DNA of 63,143 nt from Lacticaseibacillus porcinae (GTDB lineage: Bacteria; Bacillota; Bacilli; Lactobacillales; Lactobacillaceae), in contig NZ_RHNS01000016.1 in assembly GCF_003946305.1 (NCBI RefSeq), forward strand, positions 1 through 63,143. The letters run 5' to 3'. Made by a program: the position numbers and the translations under genes. The notes below the pieces were generated by a model that had not been told where the DNA came from, made no database searches, and worked only from the letters and a program-made list of their open reading frames with translations. Shown piece after piece: positions 31,395 to 39,328 of the stretch; within the stretch, counting starts at the first letter, position 1, and every line of letters starts with the position of its first letter.

Positions 31395-32096
31395 ATGGCA
31401 AAACCAGAATATGATGGCGCATATATCACTTTTCCCACTGGTCGGTTGACGCTGACTGAAGTGCAACAAATTTTTTCAACTATTCCTTTTGAAATTGATT
31501 TGATCGATCACACGGATCACTTCACTTGGTATTCCAATAAACCTAATCGCGAACATGTCCGTACCGTTGATCAATTGAATGAAACCGTCGCAGAATGCCA
31601 CCCAGCCCGGGTATTACCTGTTGTGATGGGGATCATTAACAGTTTTAAAGATGGCAGTCGCGATTTCGTGGCACGGCCATTGATGATGCACGGCCACCGC
31701 GTATTCATTCAATATTACGCTTTGCGAGATGTCGATGGGGAGTACTTGGGCACCATCGAATTCACCGGCTCAGCAGAACCAATTTTAACCGCTTATGAAA
31801 ATGGTGGTTGGTCTGATGCTTCCAGTGGTGCATCTAAAGCTGATGGCAAGACTGGTCAACCAGAACCAGACGCTGACACCGGCGCCTCTGAAGAAGAAGC
31901 AGCCCCAGTTGCACAACCAGATGCTGACACTGGTGCCTCTGAAGAAGAACCGGCGCCTGCTGCCAAGCCAGATGCTGACACTGGCGCTTCTGAAGAAGAA
32001 CCGGCACCTGCTGCCAAGCCAGATGCCACTAGTGGTGCTTCTGAATCCGGTGCAGGCGATGCCAACAAGCCTGGTCCTTTCACTTACGACCTATGA
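31395..32096 (+). CDS. PAS-domain protein with five ApbE-type flavinylation motifs
   Basis: 233 aa, start ATG 31395, no signal peptide or membrane segment. Residues about 20-130 form a PAS domain of the type also fused to hemerythrin-like proteins (WYSNKPNREHVRT, ECHPARVLPVV, FKDGSRDF, YYALRDVDGEYLGTIEFTG). The acidic Ala/Pro-rich tail has five motifs of form D-x-x-S/T-G-A-S at 141-147, 159-165, 176-182, 193-199 and 210-216. This matches the known ApbE consensus Dxx(S/T)GA(T/S), in which the last residue receives FMN. The next gene, overlapping by 4 bp, is an ApbE. I infer a cytoplasmic protein that can hold up to five covalent FMN groups. Its electron partners are unknown. Confidence 0.88.
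   Translation: MAKPEYDGAYITFPTGRLTLTEVQQIFSTIPFEIDLIDHTDHFTWYSNKPNREHVRTVDQLNETVAECHPARVLPVVMGIINSFKDGSRDFVARPLMMHGHRVFIQYYALRDVDGEYLGTIEFTGSAEPILTAYENGGWSDASSGASKADGKTGQPEPDADTGASEEEAAPVAQPDADTGASEEEPAPAAKPDADTGASEEEPAPAAKPDATSGASESGAGDANKPGPFTYDL
31815..32042 (+). repeat. Tandem flavinylation-motif repeats in the PAS protein tail
   Basis: The coding repeat is about 51 bp (17 residues, PDADTGASEEE-PAPAAK type) in three near-identical units, bordered by two diverged motifs. Motif starts are spaced 18, 17, 17 and 17 residues. The silent-site differences between units (for example ggcgcctct, ggtgcctct, ggcgcttct for GAS) show that it is not a fresh duplication and that the protein motif is kept by selection. 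Confidence 0.85.
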
Positions 32097-33013
32097 TCAC
32101 GCCGCAATCGCTAACCTTGCATGCGTTAGGCACTCACATCAAGTTGACCGTTTTTGGTGAGTTAGACACCGTAGCGCTAACTGCTGCTGAAAACTTGATC
32201 AATCAAGAAGAAGATCGCCTGACGGTCAATCGCACAGTTTCAGAAGTGATGGCCGTTAATGCTGCGGCTGGTGTTGCCGCAGTGGCTGTATCAAGTGGGA
32301 CGTTTCGCTTGATCCGCCGAGCCATTGCCGCTAGTCGTGAAGGCTTTGGCTTCAATGCCTTGATCGGCCCGTTGGTGAAACTGTGGAAAATTGGTTTTGA
32401 TGGTGCCAATGTACCGGGTGCTGACGAGGTGCAACGGCGCCTGCGATTATGTGATCCTGAAATGGTGAGCCTTGATGCGCAAACGCATCAAGTGCAACTG
32501 TTAGCCAAAGGCATGGAACTTGATCTCGGTGGGATCGCAAAAGGCGATATTGCCGATCAGATCCGCAGCCTTTGGCAGGCGTATCACGTGCAGGCAGGCA
32601 TCATCGATCTTGGTGGCAACTTGTTATTTGTTGGCGATTCTCCAAGAAGAGCCGACGGGCAATGGGTGATCGGGGTTCAAGATCCCGCGAAAAAACGTCA
32701 TGAAGATCTCGGGGTGACGATTTTGCCAGCGTGCTCAGCCGTGACTAGCGGCATCTACGAACGGTTTCTGATCAAGGATGGCAAGCAATATCACCACCTA
32801 CTTGACCCACGCACTGGTTATCCCTTACAAACCAAACTCGCCGGCGTCACAGTGTTTACCCGCGACTCAATTCAAGGTGAATTAGAAGCTAAACGCTTGT
32901 TTTTTGCCGGCGCGGCGCCAGTTGATTGGCTAGACGATCCGCAACATTTAGGCGCAGTCTTTGCCTTTCAAGATGGTCACCATGAAACCATCGGCGCCAC
33001 CTTACGTCATTGA
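32093..33013 (+). CDS. apbE: Cytoplasmic FAD:protein FMN transferase (ApbE family)
   Basis: 306 aa. ApbE motifs: ELDLGGIAKGDIAD, IDLGGNLLFVG, AVTSGIYERF and YHHLLDPRTGYP, which bind FAD and magnesium. It transfers FMN from FAD to a Ser or Thr in a short Dxx(S/T)GA(T/S) tag. Most ApbE are exported lipoproteins; this one starts MITPQSLTLHALGT with no signal peptide or lipobox, so it works in the cytoplasm. ATGA overlap with the PAS gene implies translational coupling and marks that protein as its target. Confidence 0.92.
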   Translation: MITPQSLTLHALGTHIKLTVFGELDTVALTAAENLINQEEDRLTVNRTVSEVMAVNAAAGVAAVAVSSGTFRLIRRAIAASREGFGFNALIGPLVKLWKIGFDGANVPGADEVQRRLRLCDPEMVSLDAQTHQVQLLAKGMELDLGGIAKGDIADQIRSLWQAYHVQAGIIDLGGNLLFVGDSPRRADGQWVIGVQDPAKKRHEDLGVTILPACSAVTSGIYERFLIKDGKQYHHLLDPRTGYPLQTKLAGVTVFTRDSIQGELEAKRLFFAGAAPVDWLDDPQHLGAVFAFQDGHHETIGATLRH

Positions 33014-33050
33014 AAACACCTCCTAGTCTTACGACTGGGAGGTGTTTTTT
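33013..33050 (+). terminator. Terminator of the pox-apbE operon
   Basis: ACACCTCC-x-AGTC pairs with GACT-x-GGAGGTGT across TTAC, then TTTTT, directly behind apbE. Confidence 0.92.
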
Positions 33051-33102
33051 GTTGAAAGCGGCGTCAATCGGCGGTAGGCTTACTATTGACGGAGGTGAAT
33101 TC

Positions 33103-33699
33103 ATGACTAAAACCATTTATTTAATGCGCCACGGTGAAACCTTGTTTAATCAAGAACAACGAATTCAAGGGTGGTGTGATTCACCGTTGACTGCTACTGG
33201 TCGTGCGCAAGCGCAAGCCGCAGGTGCCTGGTTACGCTATCATCAGGTGGTCATTGAATCCGCTTATTGTTCAACGCAGGAGCGGGCGAGTGATACTGTG
33301 AGTTTGGTGTGTCCAACCCTTTCCTACACGCGGTTAAAAGGTCTTAAAGAATGCAATTTCGGCCGCTTTGAAGGGCAGCCTGAGTATTTGAATCCGCCGC
33401 AGCCTTATGGTGACTATTTTGTCGCTTATGGTGGCGAAGCTGAAGCAGAGGTGCAACAGCGGATGGTCGCGACATTGACCGCCATTGCGGAAAATGATCC
33501 TGCTCAAGTCTTGTTGGTCGTTTCTCACGCTGGCGCTTGTTATAATTTTTTGCAGCGGTTTGGTTGGGCGACTTTTAACGCGGGAAACGAGCGTTTAAGC
33601 AACTGTACGATGTTGAAATATCAGTATGAAAATGGGGAGTTTGCATTGCAAGCAGTGATCCATCCGGAGGACTCAGATGGATTTATTAGTCACGATTGA
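33103..33699 (+). CDS. Histidine phosphatase family protein (phosphoglycerate mutase-like)
   Basis: 198 aa with start ATG 33103 behind ACGGAGGTG; an in-frame ATG at 33010 lies in the terminator and is ignored. Catalytic motif LMRHGETLFNQ (residues 7-17), Glu in LKECNFGRFEG, and the second His in VVSHAGACYNF. A phosphatase of small phosphorylated metabolites rather than glycolytic mutase, judging from length. Its 3' end overlaps the next gene by 23 bp. Confidence 0.88.
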   Translation: MTKTIYLMRHGETLFNQEQRIQGWCDSPLTATGRAQAQAAGAWLRYHQVVIESAYCSTQERASDTVSLVCPTLSYTRLKGLKECNFGRFEGQPEYLNPPQPYGDYFVAYGGEAEAEVQQRMVATLTAIAENDPAQVLLVVSHAGACYNFLQRFGWATFNAGNERLSNCTMLKYQYENGEFALQAVIHPEDSDGFISHD

Positions 33700-34477
33700 T
33701 GCCAATTACTTACAACCACTAACGGTGATGCTAACCTCTTTACATTTAGCGGCACCTGAAGACCATTGGCATGTGTGGTTGCTTCACCGCAGTTTAAGTG
33801 AAGCGCAAGTGGCTGATTTAATTTCACGTACCGATGACTGGGGGTGGCAGTTGTCAGCAATTCAAGTGGCGGCAGAACATTTTGAAGAACCTAAAACCAC
33901 GAAACGGTATCCGCAAGAAATGTACTATCGCTTATTATGCGGGGAGCTGTTACCAGAATCGGTCAAAAAAGTGATCTATTTGGATCCTGATATTTTGGTA
34001 CTCCACTCGTTAAAGCCGTTATGGCGTAAGCGTTTGGCAGGGCATTTATTTGCAGCAGCGACGCATTCAGGGTTTACTGATATGATCAATGATCTCAACC
34101 GGGTCCGCTTGAATCAAGACCACGGCTATTATAATTCTGGGGTATTGGTGATCAACGTTGCCAAAGCGCGCCGTCAAATCAAACTTGATGATATTAATCA
34201 AGCACTTCGTCAATATGAACGACAGCTGGTTTTACCCGATCAAGATTTATTGAATCTATTATACGGTGATTGGGTGTTGCCATTAGATGAACAGCGGTAT
34301 AACTATGACGCTCGTAAGTTTTTAGGGTATTATACCCGCAGCCACGGCAAACATGATATGCCTTGGGTGATGGCGCACACCGCGATTTTGCATTTTTGTG
34401 GCAGTGCCAAGCCTTGGCAACCTGGGCATGATACGCGGTTTACTGCGCTGTATTTGAATTATTTGAATCGATTATAA
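33677..34477 (+). CDS. Glycosyltransferase family 8 protein
   Basis: 266 aa. The DxD metal motif is in KKVIYLDPDILVLHS (about residues 95-109), and GYYNSGVLVINV, DQDLLN and HFCGSAKPW are GT8 markers. It transfers glucose or galactose from UDP-sugar to an acceptor, probably in cell wall or teichoic acid decoration. Start ATG 33677 with GGAGG 5 bp upstream, inside the phosphatase gene. Confidence 0.9.
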   Translation: MDLLVTIDANYLQPLTVMLTSLHLAAPEDHWHVWLLHRSLSEAQVADLISRTDDWGWQLSAIQVAAEHFEEPKTTKRYPQEMYYRLLCGELLPESVKKVIYLDPDILVLHSLKPLWRKRLAGHLFAAATHSGFTDMINDLNRVRLNQDHGYYNSGVLVINVAKARRQIKLDDINQALRQYERQLVLPDQDLLNLLYGDWVLPLDEQRYNYDARKFLGYYTRSHGKHDMPWVMAHTAILHFCGSAKPWQPGHDTRFTALYLNYLNRL

Positions 34478-34507
34478 AAAGCTTGCCAGGTGCTTGGCAA
34501 GCTTTTT
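34476..34507. terminator. Bidirectional terminator
   Basis: AAAAAGCTTGCCA and TGGCAAGCTTTTT form a perfect long stem around a short GGTGCT loop. It serves the GT8 gene and the convergent metal transporter operon. Confidence 0.92.
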
Positions 34508-34517
34508 ACGTGTGGAT

Positions 34518-35450
34518 TTAGCTGAGACCTTTGGCGATTTGATCGAGATTCCATTGCATCATCTTATAGTAGGTATCGCCATTTGAACCTTTTTGGCCAA
34601 GCGAGTCGGTGTAAAGCTTCGAATAAATCGTGAGTCCAGTTTCAGAAGCGAGTTTGTTCATCGATTTTGGTGAGACTGAGGTTTCGACGAATAAATGTTT
34701 CACCTTAGTTTGGTTGATTTTTTGGATCACCGCTTGCATTTGAGCAGGAGTTCCTTGTGATTCGGTGTTGATCTCCCAAATATAAGTCGGTGTCACATGA
34801 TAAGCTGCGGCAAAATATTTGAACGCTCCTTCAGATGTGACTAGGACCCGTTGATTCTCTGGAATGCTAGTGAATTTGCTTTGAGCTTGTTGATGTAAGC
34901 TGCGCAACTTTTCAGTATAGGCTTCGGCGTTTTGCTGATACGCATTGGCGTGATCTGGATCTTTTTGACTCAGGATTTTGGTAATGGTTTTCACATATTG
35001 GATCCCATTAGAAAGGTCTAACCAAGCGTGCGGATCCACTTCGTTAACGTTGGTGGTGAGGTGTTTGGCTTTAACCCCATCACTGGCCGCAAATACGTCT
35101 TCGTCGAACTGCTTATTGGCATTGGCGACAAGTTTTTTGAACCAGCCGTTACCGCCAGTTTCCAAATTTAAGCCGTTATGAAACAAGACGTCAGCCTGGT
35201 GAGTGGCGGTGATGTCAGCAGGTTGTGGTTCGTATTCGTGAGGATCGACGCCGCGAGAGACGATGCTGTACACGTCAACGTGTTTGCCACCGACTTGTTG
35301 GACCATATCTTCTAAAATCGAGTTGGTGGTGACCACGCGTAATTTTCCAGTTTGAGTCGTTGTTGTGGGGGATGTGCGGTGATCTAAAAAGTAAAATAAT
35401 CCGGCAACGCTTGCGGCTAATACTAAAAATGTGGCGAGGAGTTTTTTCAT
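34518..35450 (-). CDS. Metal ABC transporter substrate-binding protein (Mn/Zn type)
   Basis: 310 aa, cluster A-I metal-binding protein. The four ligand positions match those of manganese receptors such as PsaA: His71 (DPHEYEP), His141 (DPHAWLD), Glu207 (TSEGAF) and Asp282 (LYTDSLG). His-His-Glu-Asp with no His-rich loop favours manganese or iron over zinc. The N-terminus (KKLLATFLVLAASVAGLFYF) has no lipobox Cys, unlike most such proteins, so it is probably held by an uncleaved anchor. Last gene of a three-gene minus operon. Confidence 0.92.
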   Translation of the reverse strand: MKKLLATFLVLAASVAGLFYFLDHRTSPTTTTQTGKLRVVTTNSILEDMVQQVGGKHVDVYSIVSRGVDPHEYEPQPADITATHQADVLFHNGLNLETGGNGWFKKLVANANKQFDEDVFAASDGVKAKHLTTNVNEVDPHAWLDLSNGIQYVKTITKILSQKDPDHANAYQQNAEAYTEKLRSLHQQAQSKFTSIPENQRVLVTSEGAFKYFAAAYHVTPTYIWEINTESQGTPAQMQAVIQKINQTKVKHLFVETSVSPKSMNKLASETGLTIYSKLYTDSLGQKGSNGDTYYKMMQWNLDQIAKGLS

Positions 35451-36280
35451 CGGGCGAGAGCTCCTTTTAATAATCCGTTTTTCGGCGAGAAGATGAATGA
35501 AATGGCGAATAGTCCAGCGGCAACGATGACGATCGCCGGACCTGAAGCCAAGTTATAGGTGAAACTCAGCCATAATCCAGCAATGGCGGATAACACGCCG
35601 ACCACACTGGATAGTCCTAACATGACATGCAGCTTGTCAGTCCATAAGAAGGCCGTCGCTGCTGGGGTGATCAACATGGCGACAACGAGGATGATGCCGA
35701 CGGTTTGCAACGCAGATACGGTAACCAAAGTCAGCACCAACATCAAGGCATAGTGCAACGCTTGGACCTTAAAGCCGTAAGTTCGGGCAAAAGTTGGATC
35801 AAAGCTGGTGAGTTTGAGTTCTTTATAAAAAGCGACGATAAACAAAATCACTAAGGCACCGACAACGGCAGTCGTTTTCAAATCACTGTCTGATACCGCC
35901 AAGATATTACCGAATAAAATATGGTGTAAGTTGGTGGCGGAGCTTGCCAGTGAAATCAAGATAAACCCACCGGCGTAAAAGGCGGAAAATACCACCCCAA
36001 TCGCCGTATCGATTTTAACTTTGGAATGGGCAGCGACATAACCGATCAACAAGGCGGCCAGAATGCCGAAAATAGAAGCGCCGAGCAACAAGTTGATGCC
36101 GAGCATATAGGCGACGGCGACACCTGGTAGCACCGCGTGAGAAATCGCGTCACCCATCAGCGACATGCCGCGCAAGATGATAAAACAACCCACTAGTCCA
36201 GACATGATCCCCACTAAAATTGCGCAAATCAAAGCGCTTTGTAAGAAGCCATATTGGCTCAAGGCGTGAATAAAGTTCAT
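35447..36280 (-). CDS. Metal ABC transporter permease (ABC-3 family)
   Basis: 277 aa with about eight membrane segments. SLMGDAISHAVLPGVA near residue 40 is the family signature facing the ATPase. It overlaps both neighbours by 4 bp (ATGA type), so the three subunits are translated together. Confidence 0.93.
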   Translation of the reverse strand: MNFIHALSQYGFLQSALICAILVGIMSGLVGCFIILRGMSLMGDAISHAVLPGVAVAYMLGINLLLGASIFGILAALLIGYVAAHSKVKIDTAIGVVFSAFYAGGFILISLASSATNLHHILFGNILAVSDSDLKTTAVVGALVILFIVAFYKELKLTSFDPTFARTYGFKVQALHYALMLVLTLVTVSALQTVGIILVVAMLITPAATAFLWTDKLHVMLGLSSVVGVLSAIAGLWLSFTYNLASGPAIVIVAAGLFAISFIFSPKNGLLKGALAR

Positions 36281-37008
36281 TGGGCTTCCTCCGTAAATAA
36301 TACTTGGGACAAGTCGCTAGAAAAGGCTTGGCTGATGTTGGCTTGCGTGTAAACTTCTGCCGTCGGCCCAGCGGCAACGATACCGTGATTCAAAATCACC
36401 AAATCGTCGAAATATTGACTGACTTTGTTTAAGTCGTGATGGATCACGATGATGGTTTTACCGGCTTGACGCCATTGTTGCAAAATTGCCATGATTGCAG
36501 CTTCTGAGTGCATATCAATGCCGACAAACGGTTCGTCTAAAATGATCACGTCAGCATTTTGGACGATGGCGCGAGCCACAAAGACGCGTTGCAATTGGCC
36601 ACCGGATAAATTACCGATTTGGCGTTGGGCAAACTCGGCTAAGTTGACTTGTTGTAAAGCGGCATGTGCTTGTTGGCGTTGTAATTTGCCAGGGGATTGA
36701 AGCACGCGTAAATGCGGATAAGTGCCTGTAAGCACCACATCAAAAACTGAAATAGGAAAGGTCAAGTCGAGGTCTTTGCGTTGTTCGACATAAGCGATTT
36801 GTTTACGATGGGTTAACAGCGGCTGCTTGTTATAATTGACTGTTCCGGAACTTTTAATTAAGCCTAACATTGCTTTGATCAACGTCGACTTGCCAGCACC
36901 GTTTGGCCCGATAATCCCAGTGATCTTACCTGGGGCAAAGGCTACTGACAAATCTTTAAAGACGGGGGTGGCCTCATATGCCACCGTTAACTGGTGTACG
37001 TTTAACAT
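36277..37008 (-). CDS. Metal ABC transporter ATP-binding protein
   Basis: 243 aa. Walker A GPNGAGKST (about 34-42), signature LSGGQLQRV, Walker B VIILDEPF and the switch His in IVIHHD are all intact. First gene of the operon, energising uptake of manganese or a similar metal. Confidence 0.94.
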   Translation of the reverse strand: MLNVHQLTVAYEATPVFKDLSVAFAPGKITGIIGPNGAGKSTLIKAMLGLIKSSGTVNYNKQPLLTHRKQIAYVEQRKDLDLTFPISVFDVVLTGTYPHLRVLQSPGKLQRQQAHAALQQVNLAEFAQRQIGNLSGGQLQRVFVARAIVQNADVIILDEPFVGIDMHSEAAIMAILQQWRQAGKTIIVIHHDLNKVSQYFDDLVILNHGIVAAGPTAEVYTQANISQAFSSDLSQVLFTEEAQ

Positions 37009-37037
37009 GGTTGCCTCCGTAAAGTTTAGGGATAACT

Positions 37038-37080
37038 AACTATCTGAATCCAGTATACCTGAGAGGATAGTTTTGCACAA
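37038..37080 (-). promoter_or_regulatory. Metal transporter promoter with inverted repeat
   Basis: On the minus strand TTGTGC, 17 bp, TATACT. AACTATC and GATAGTT (37038-37044 and 37066-37072) are inverted repeats bracketing the -10. They could bind a metal-responsive regulator such as MntR, but they do not match its usual box, so this is tentative. Confidence 0.5.
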
Positions 37081-37100
37081 GTCGTTTTCTATCTACGCAC

Positions 37101-37134
37101 AAAAATACGAGCTGATCGGACTTGATCAGCTCGT
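37101..37134 (-). terminator. Terminator at the end of the 37.1-37.4 kb transcript
   Basis: On the minus strand ACGAGCTGATC/GATCAGCTCGT, a perfect 11-bp stem with a 6-base loop, then ATTTTTG. Confidence 0.85.
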
Positions 37135-37400
37135 CATTACACGAAAATTAACCGCACCAAGCGGTAATTTCCCTTATGTACCTGGGCGTGCTAGCGGGTG
37201 ACCGCCTACCCAGGCGAAAGTTCAGGTATTCATTTCATTGGTTAATTGATCGTGTGCCTAAACGCGGTGTGCGTTTACGGTCTGCACCAGTGCATAGGTG
37301 GCACAACGCCTGGTAGGTCGACCGACGCCGCCAAACGTGGAATCCTCACATCGAGTTACGTTTAGTGCGGCCGCACCCCAAAGTCTCCGTGATTCATCTT
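37135..37400 (-). ncRNA. Candidate structured non-coding RNA, about 300 nt
   Basis: GC-rich, hairpin-rich stretch with no reading frame, bounded on the minus strand by a promoter (TTGAAT, 17 bp, TAAGCT; forward 37407-37435) and the strong terminator at 37101-37134. Visible stems include GTGCGGCCGCAC and a CCTGGGCGTG/CGCCTGGG-type pairing. It does not show the tmRNA ends, the RNase P core GAGGAAAGTC or the SRP loop. I cannot assign a family. Confidence 0.5.
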
Positions 37401-37406
37401 GGCTAC

Positions 37407-37435
37407 AGCTTATCAGAATGAGAAAACGAATTCAA
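37407..37435 (-). promoter_or_regulatory. Promoter of the candidate RNA
   Basis: On the minus strand TTGAAT (37430-37435), 17 bp, TAAGCT (37407-37412). It predicts a start near 37400. Confidence 0.5.
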
Positions 37436-37550
37436 TAACAAAATTGGTGCAATTATGAGCAGGCTGACGAACCCTTAATCGCAGTTAAAGTCAGCAGAAA
37501 AATAAAATTTAATTTATCGCCAAATAACAAAAATACCAACATAATCACTG

Positions 37551-37588
37551 AAAAAAGGCTGATCAACGTCATGGTTGACCAGCCTTTA
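37551..37588 (-). terminator. Terminator after the AlkZ-like gene
   Basis: On the minus strand AAAGGCTG-x-TCAAC pairs with GTTGA-x-CAGCCTTT, followed by TTTTTT, right at the stop codon. Confidence 0.88.
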
Positions 37589-37590
37589 CA

Positions 37591-38610
37591 TTAATTTGCT
37601 AACGATAAGCCGAAGCAATCTGCGACCTGTTGCAACTTCGCCATGATCTGCTGGTGTTGGCCTGCAGAAATTGCGGCCCAATAATCTAAGGTGACACGCA
37701 TTTGTTTTCCCTGTATTTTGAAGTGCCAAGTCCCAACGACCGTACCTTGTAAAATCACGATCGGATTCAAAATACCATTGACCGTCCATAATTGCCGTTC
37801 ATGATCAGGATCGACAAGCCACCGCTTATCAACGTATCCGGTTAAAGCGGCATCAAATCCTGACGTTAAGATCACTTCTGGTAACTTTATCGGCGTTGGT
37901 GGCGTCAGTAGGAACTGATCAGCGCCACAAGCGATCCAATTCCGCGAAGCCCTTTCCCATAATGGCCGGACACGACTGATGGTTAAGCCCGCCCATTTAC
38001 AAAAATCTGCTAGGCTGGCAGGACCAAATCCAGCTAAATAGCGTGTCATCAACTGCTGAATCGCCTCAGTACTTGAAAGCAACGTAGGATGTTGGGCGTA
38101 CAATTCATATTGATTGCCGGATTTAGGGATGAAAGTGAACGCACCAGTATGTGCTGCCAGTTGAAAAATGGTGTAGCGCTCTTGGCTTAACAACGCGTGT
38201 CCAGCTAATTCATCGAGTTGGGCATCGATTTCAGTTTTGGTCAAATGATCAACGGTTGCCAAGCGTTGCGTTAAATTAATTGCCAAGTGCTCAAATAAAT
38301 CGCGCTGGCCTTGAAAATATTGCGTCGGCAGCTGCTCGTCAAACCGTGCTGCGATCACCAACGCCCAATCCGTTAAGGTGAATAGCTGATAGGTCCAGCG
38401 CTGTCCCCAAGTGCGGACAATATCACCACTGGTATAAGCGGCCAACAAGTCAGCGCGTGTCAAGTTAGGAACTTGCAAGGCAAGACCGACTTCTGCTTGC
38501 CGTAATTGTTGAGCTTGAATGCCGACTGTTCGGGTCAAAGCTTGCGTCAGTGTTGTGTGAGGTTGGGCCTTACCTAACGCCGCGAAGCGTTGTGCACGTA
38601 AATCAGTCAT
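37591..38610 (-). CDS. Winged-helix protein of the AlkZ/YcaQ DNA glycosylase-like family
   Basis: 339 aa, the HTH_42 (DUF1006) family. The QxQ motif (GIQAQQLR, residues about 30-37) corresponds to the catalytic Gln pair of AlkZ/AlkX glycosylases. The three winged-helix repeats are suggested by RTWGQRWTYQLF and VDPDHERQLWTVNGI. Members unhook interstrand crosslinks or excise bulky lesions, often near antibiotic clusters. It overlaps tetR by 8 bp, so it is in the same transcript as a TetR regulator and an ABC exporter; together they could be a genotoxin-resistance unit. Confidence 0.8.
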   Translation of the reverse strand: MTDLRAQRFAALGKAQPHTTLTQALTRTVGIQAQQLRQAEVGLALQVPNLTRADLLAAYTSGDIVRTWGQRWTYQLFTLTDWALVIAARFDEQLPTQYFQGQRDLFEHLAINLTQRLATVDHLTKTEIDAQLDELAGHALLSQERYTIFQLAAHTGAFTFIPKSGNQYELYAQHPTLLSSTEAIQQLMTRYLAGFGPASLADFCKWAGLTISRVRPLWERASRNWIACGADQFLLTPPTPIKLPEVILTSGFDAALTGYVDKRWLVDPDHERQLWTVNGILNPIVILQGTVVGTWHFKIQGKQMRVTLDYWAAISAGQHQQIMAKLQQVADCFGLSLAN

Positions 38611-39259
38611 GGTCGGCCTCAGGGTCTAAGAAACCATATTCTAATACGCGCATATATTTCATGACTTGTGCCATCACCGGATCAAAGTCATCGATTTGAA
38701 TATTCGGATTGTCTCGGATCATGACTTTGGCCTGTTCGCCGATCAAATTCGTCATCATGGCAGTCATTTTGACTACTGTATCGATGTCCACCCCTTTACG
38801 CATCGGGGAGCGCTTGAGGATCGGGGTGATCATATCGGGAATTTGAGAATCAGTCAAAGTCGTCCAAATTGCGTCTACTTTTGTCCGCAGGCCTGCAGGC
38901 AAGTTGCCGACTTCAGCATATGCCTGCATCGTCAAGGCGAATTCATCAGGATAATCGATTTGCATTTGAATCTTGTAGCGCAAGGCCCGCTTGACCATTT
39001 CTTCGAGATCGGGAGAATCTTGCCAAACTGACATATCAGCAACCGCCATGATTTTGGCATAGGTAGTGCGCACGGTTTCTAAATATAGATTAGCTTTGGA
39101 ACCAAAATAATTGAAGATCAACCCTTTGGAAACATCAGCTTCTTGGGCAATGGCATCGGTTTTCGTGTCACGAAAGCCATGATGGGCGAATTGATGCATC
39201 GCAGCATCAAGGATTCGACTTTGTTTTTCAGGATCGATCGTTGGACGGGATTTTACCAT
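38603..39259 (-). CDS. TetR-family transcriptional regulator
   Basis: 218 aa with start ATG 39259 behind GGAG. N-terminal helix-turn-helix (DAIAQEADVSKGLIFNYFGSK, split across residues about 36-56) and a variable ligand domain. It lies 69 bp after the exporter permease gene on the same strand. Likely binds the TGACTGGTCGGTCA-type operator at the exporter promoter and is made from the same operon. Confidence 0.88.
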   Translation of the reverse strand: MVKSRPTIDPEKQSRILDAAMHQFAHHGFRDTKTDAIAQEADVSKGLIFNYFGSKANLYLETVRTTYAKIMAVADMSVWQDSPDLEEMVKRALRYKIQMQIDYPDEFALTMQAYAEVGNLPAGLRTKVDAIWTTLTDSQIPDMITPILKRSPMRKGVDIDTVVKMTAMMTNLIGEQAKVMIRDNPNIQIDDFDPVMAQVMKYMRVLEYGFLDPEADHD

Positions 39260-39328
39260 GATAACTCCATTTCTTTGGATACGGACACCAATAGCGTAGC
39301 AGGAATTTCCCAACTACGCTACGATAAA

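Noticed and set aside
31815-32042. CRISPR-like repeat array
   Set aside because: The repeats are coding, about 51 bp with no spacers, and encode the flavinylation motifs. No CRISPR or cas gene was seen anywhere in the window.
31795-32160. Overlapping 121-codon plus frame inside the PAS gene
   Set aside because: A shadow of the repetitive tail; the PAS frame has the ribosome site, domain similarity and coupling to apbE.
37025-37043. MntR box AGTTTAGGGATAACTAACT before the metal transporter
   Set aside because: Only the outer four base pairs are symmetric; the AACTATC/GATAGTT repeat is the better candidate.
37135-37400. tmRNA, RNase P RNA or SRP RNA
   Set aside because: No CCA-type tRNA-like end, no alanine-rich tag frame, no GAGGAAAGTC core, no GGAAGGAAGCA-type SRP loop.
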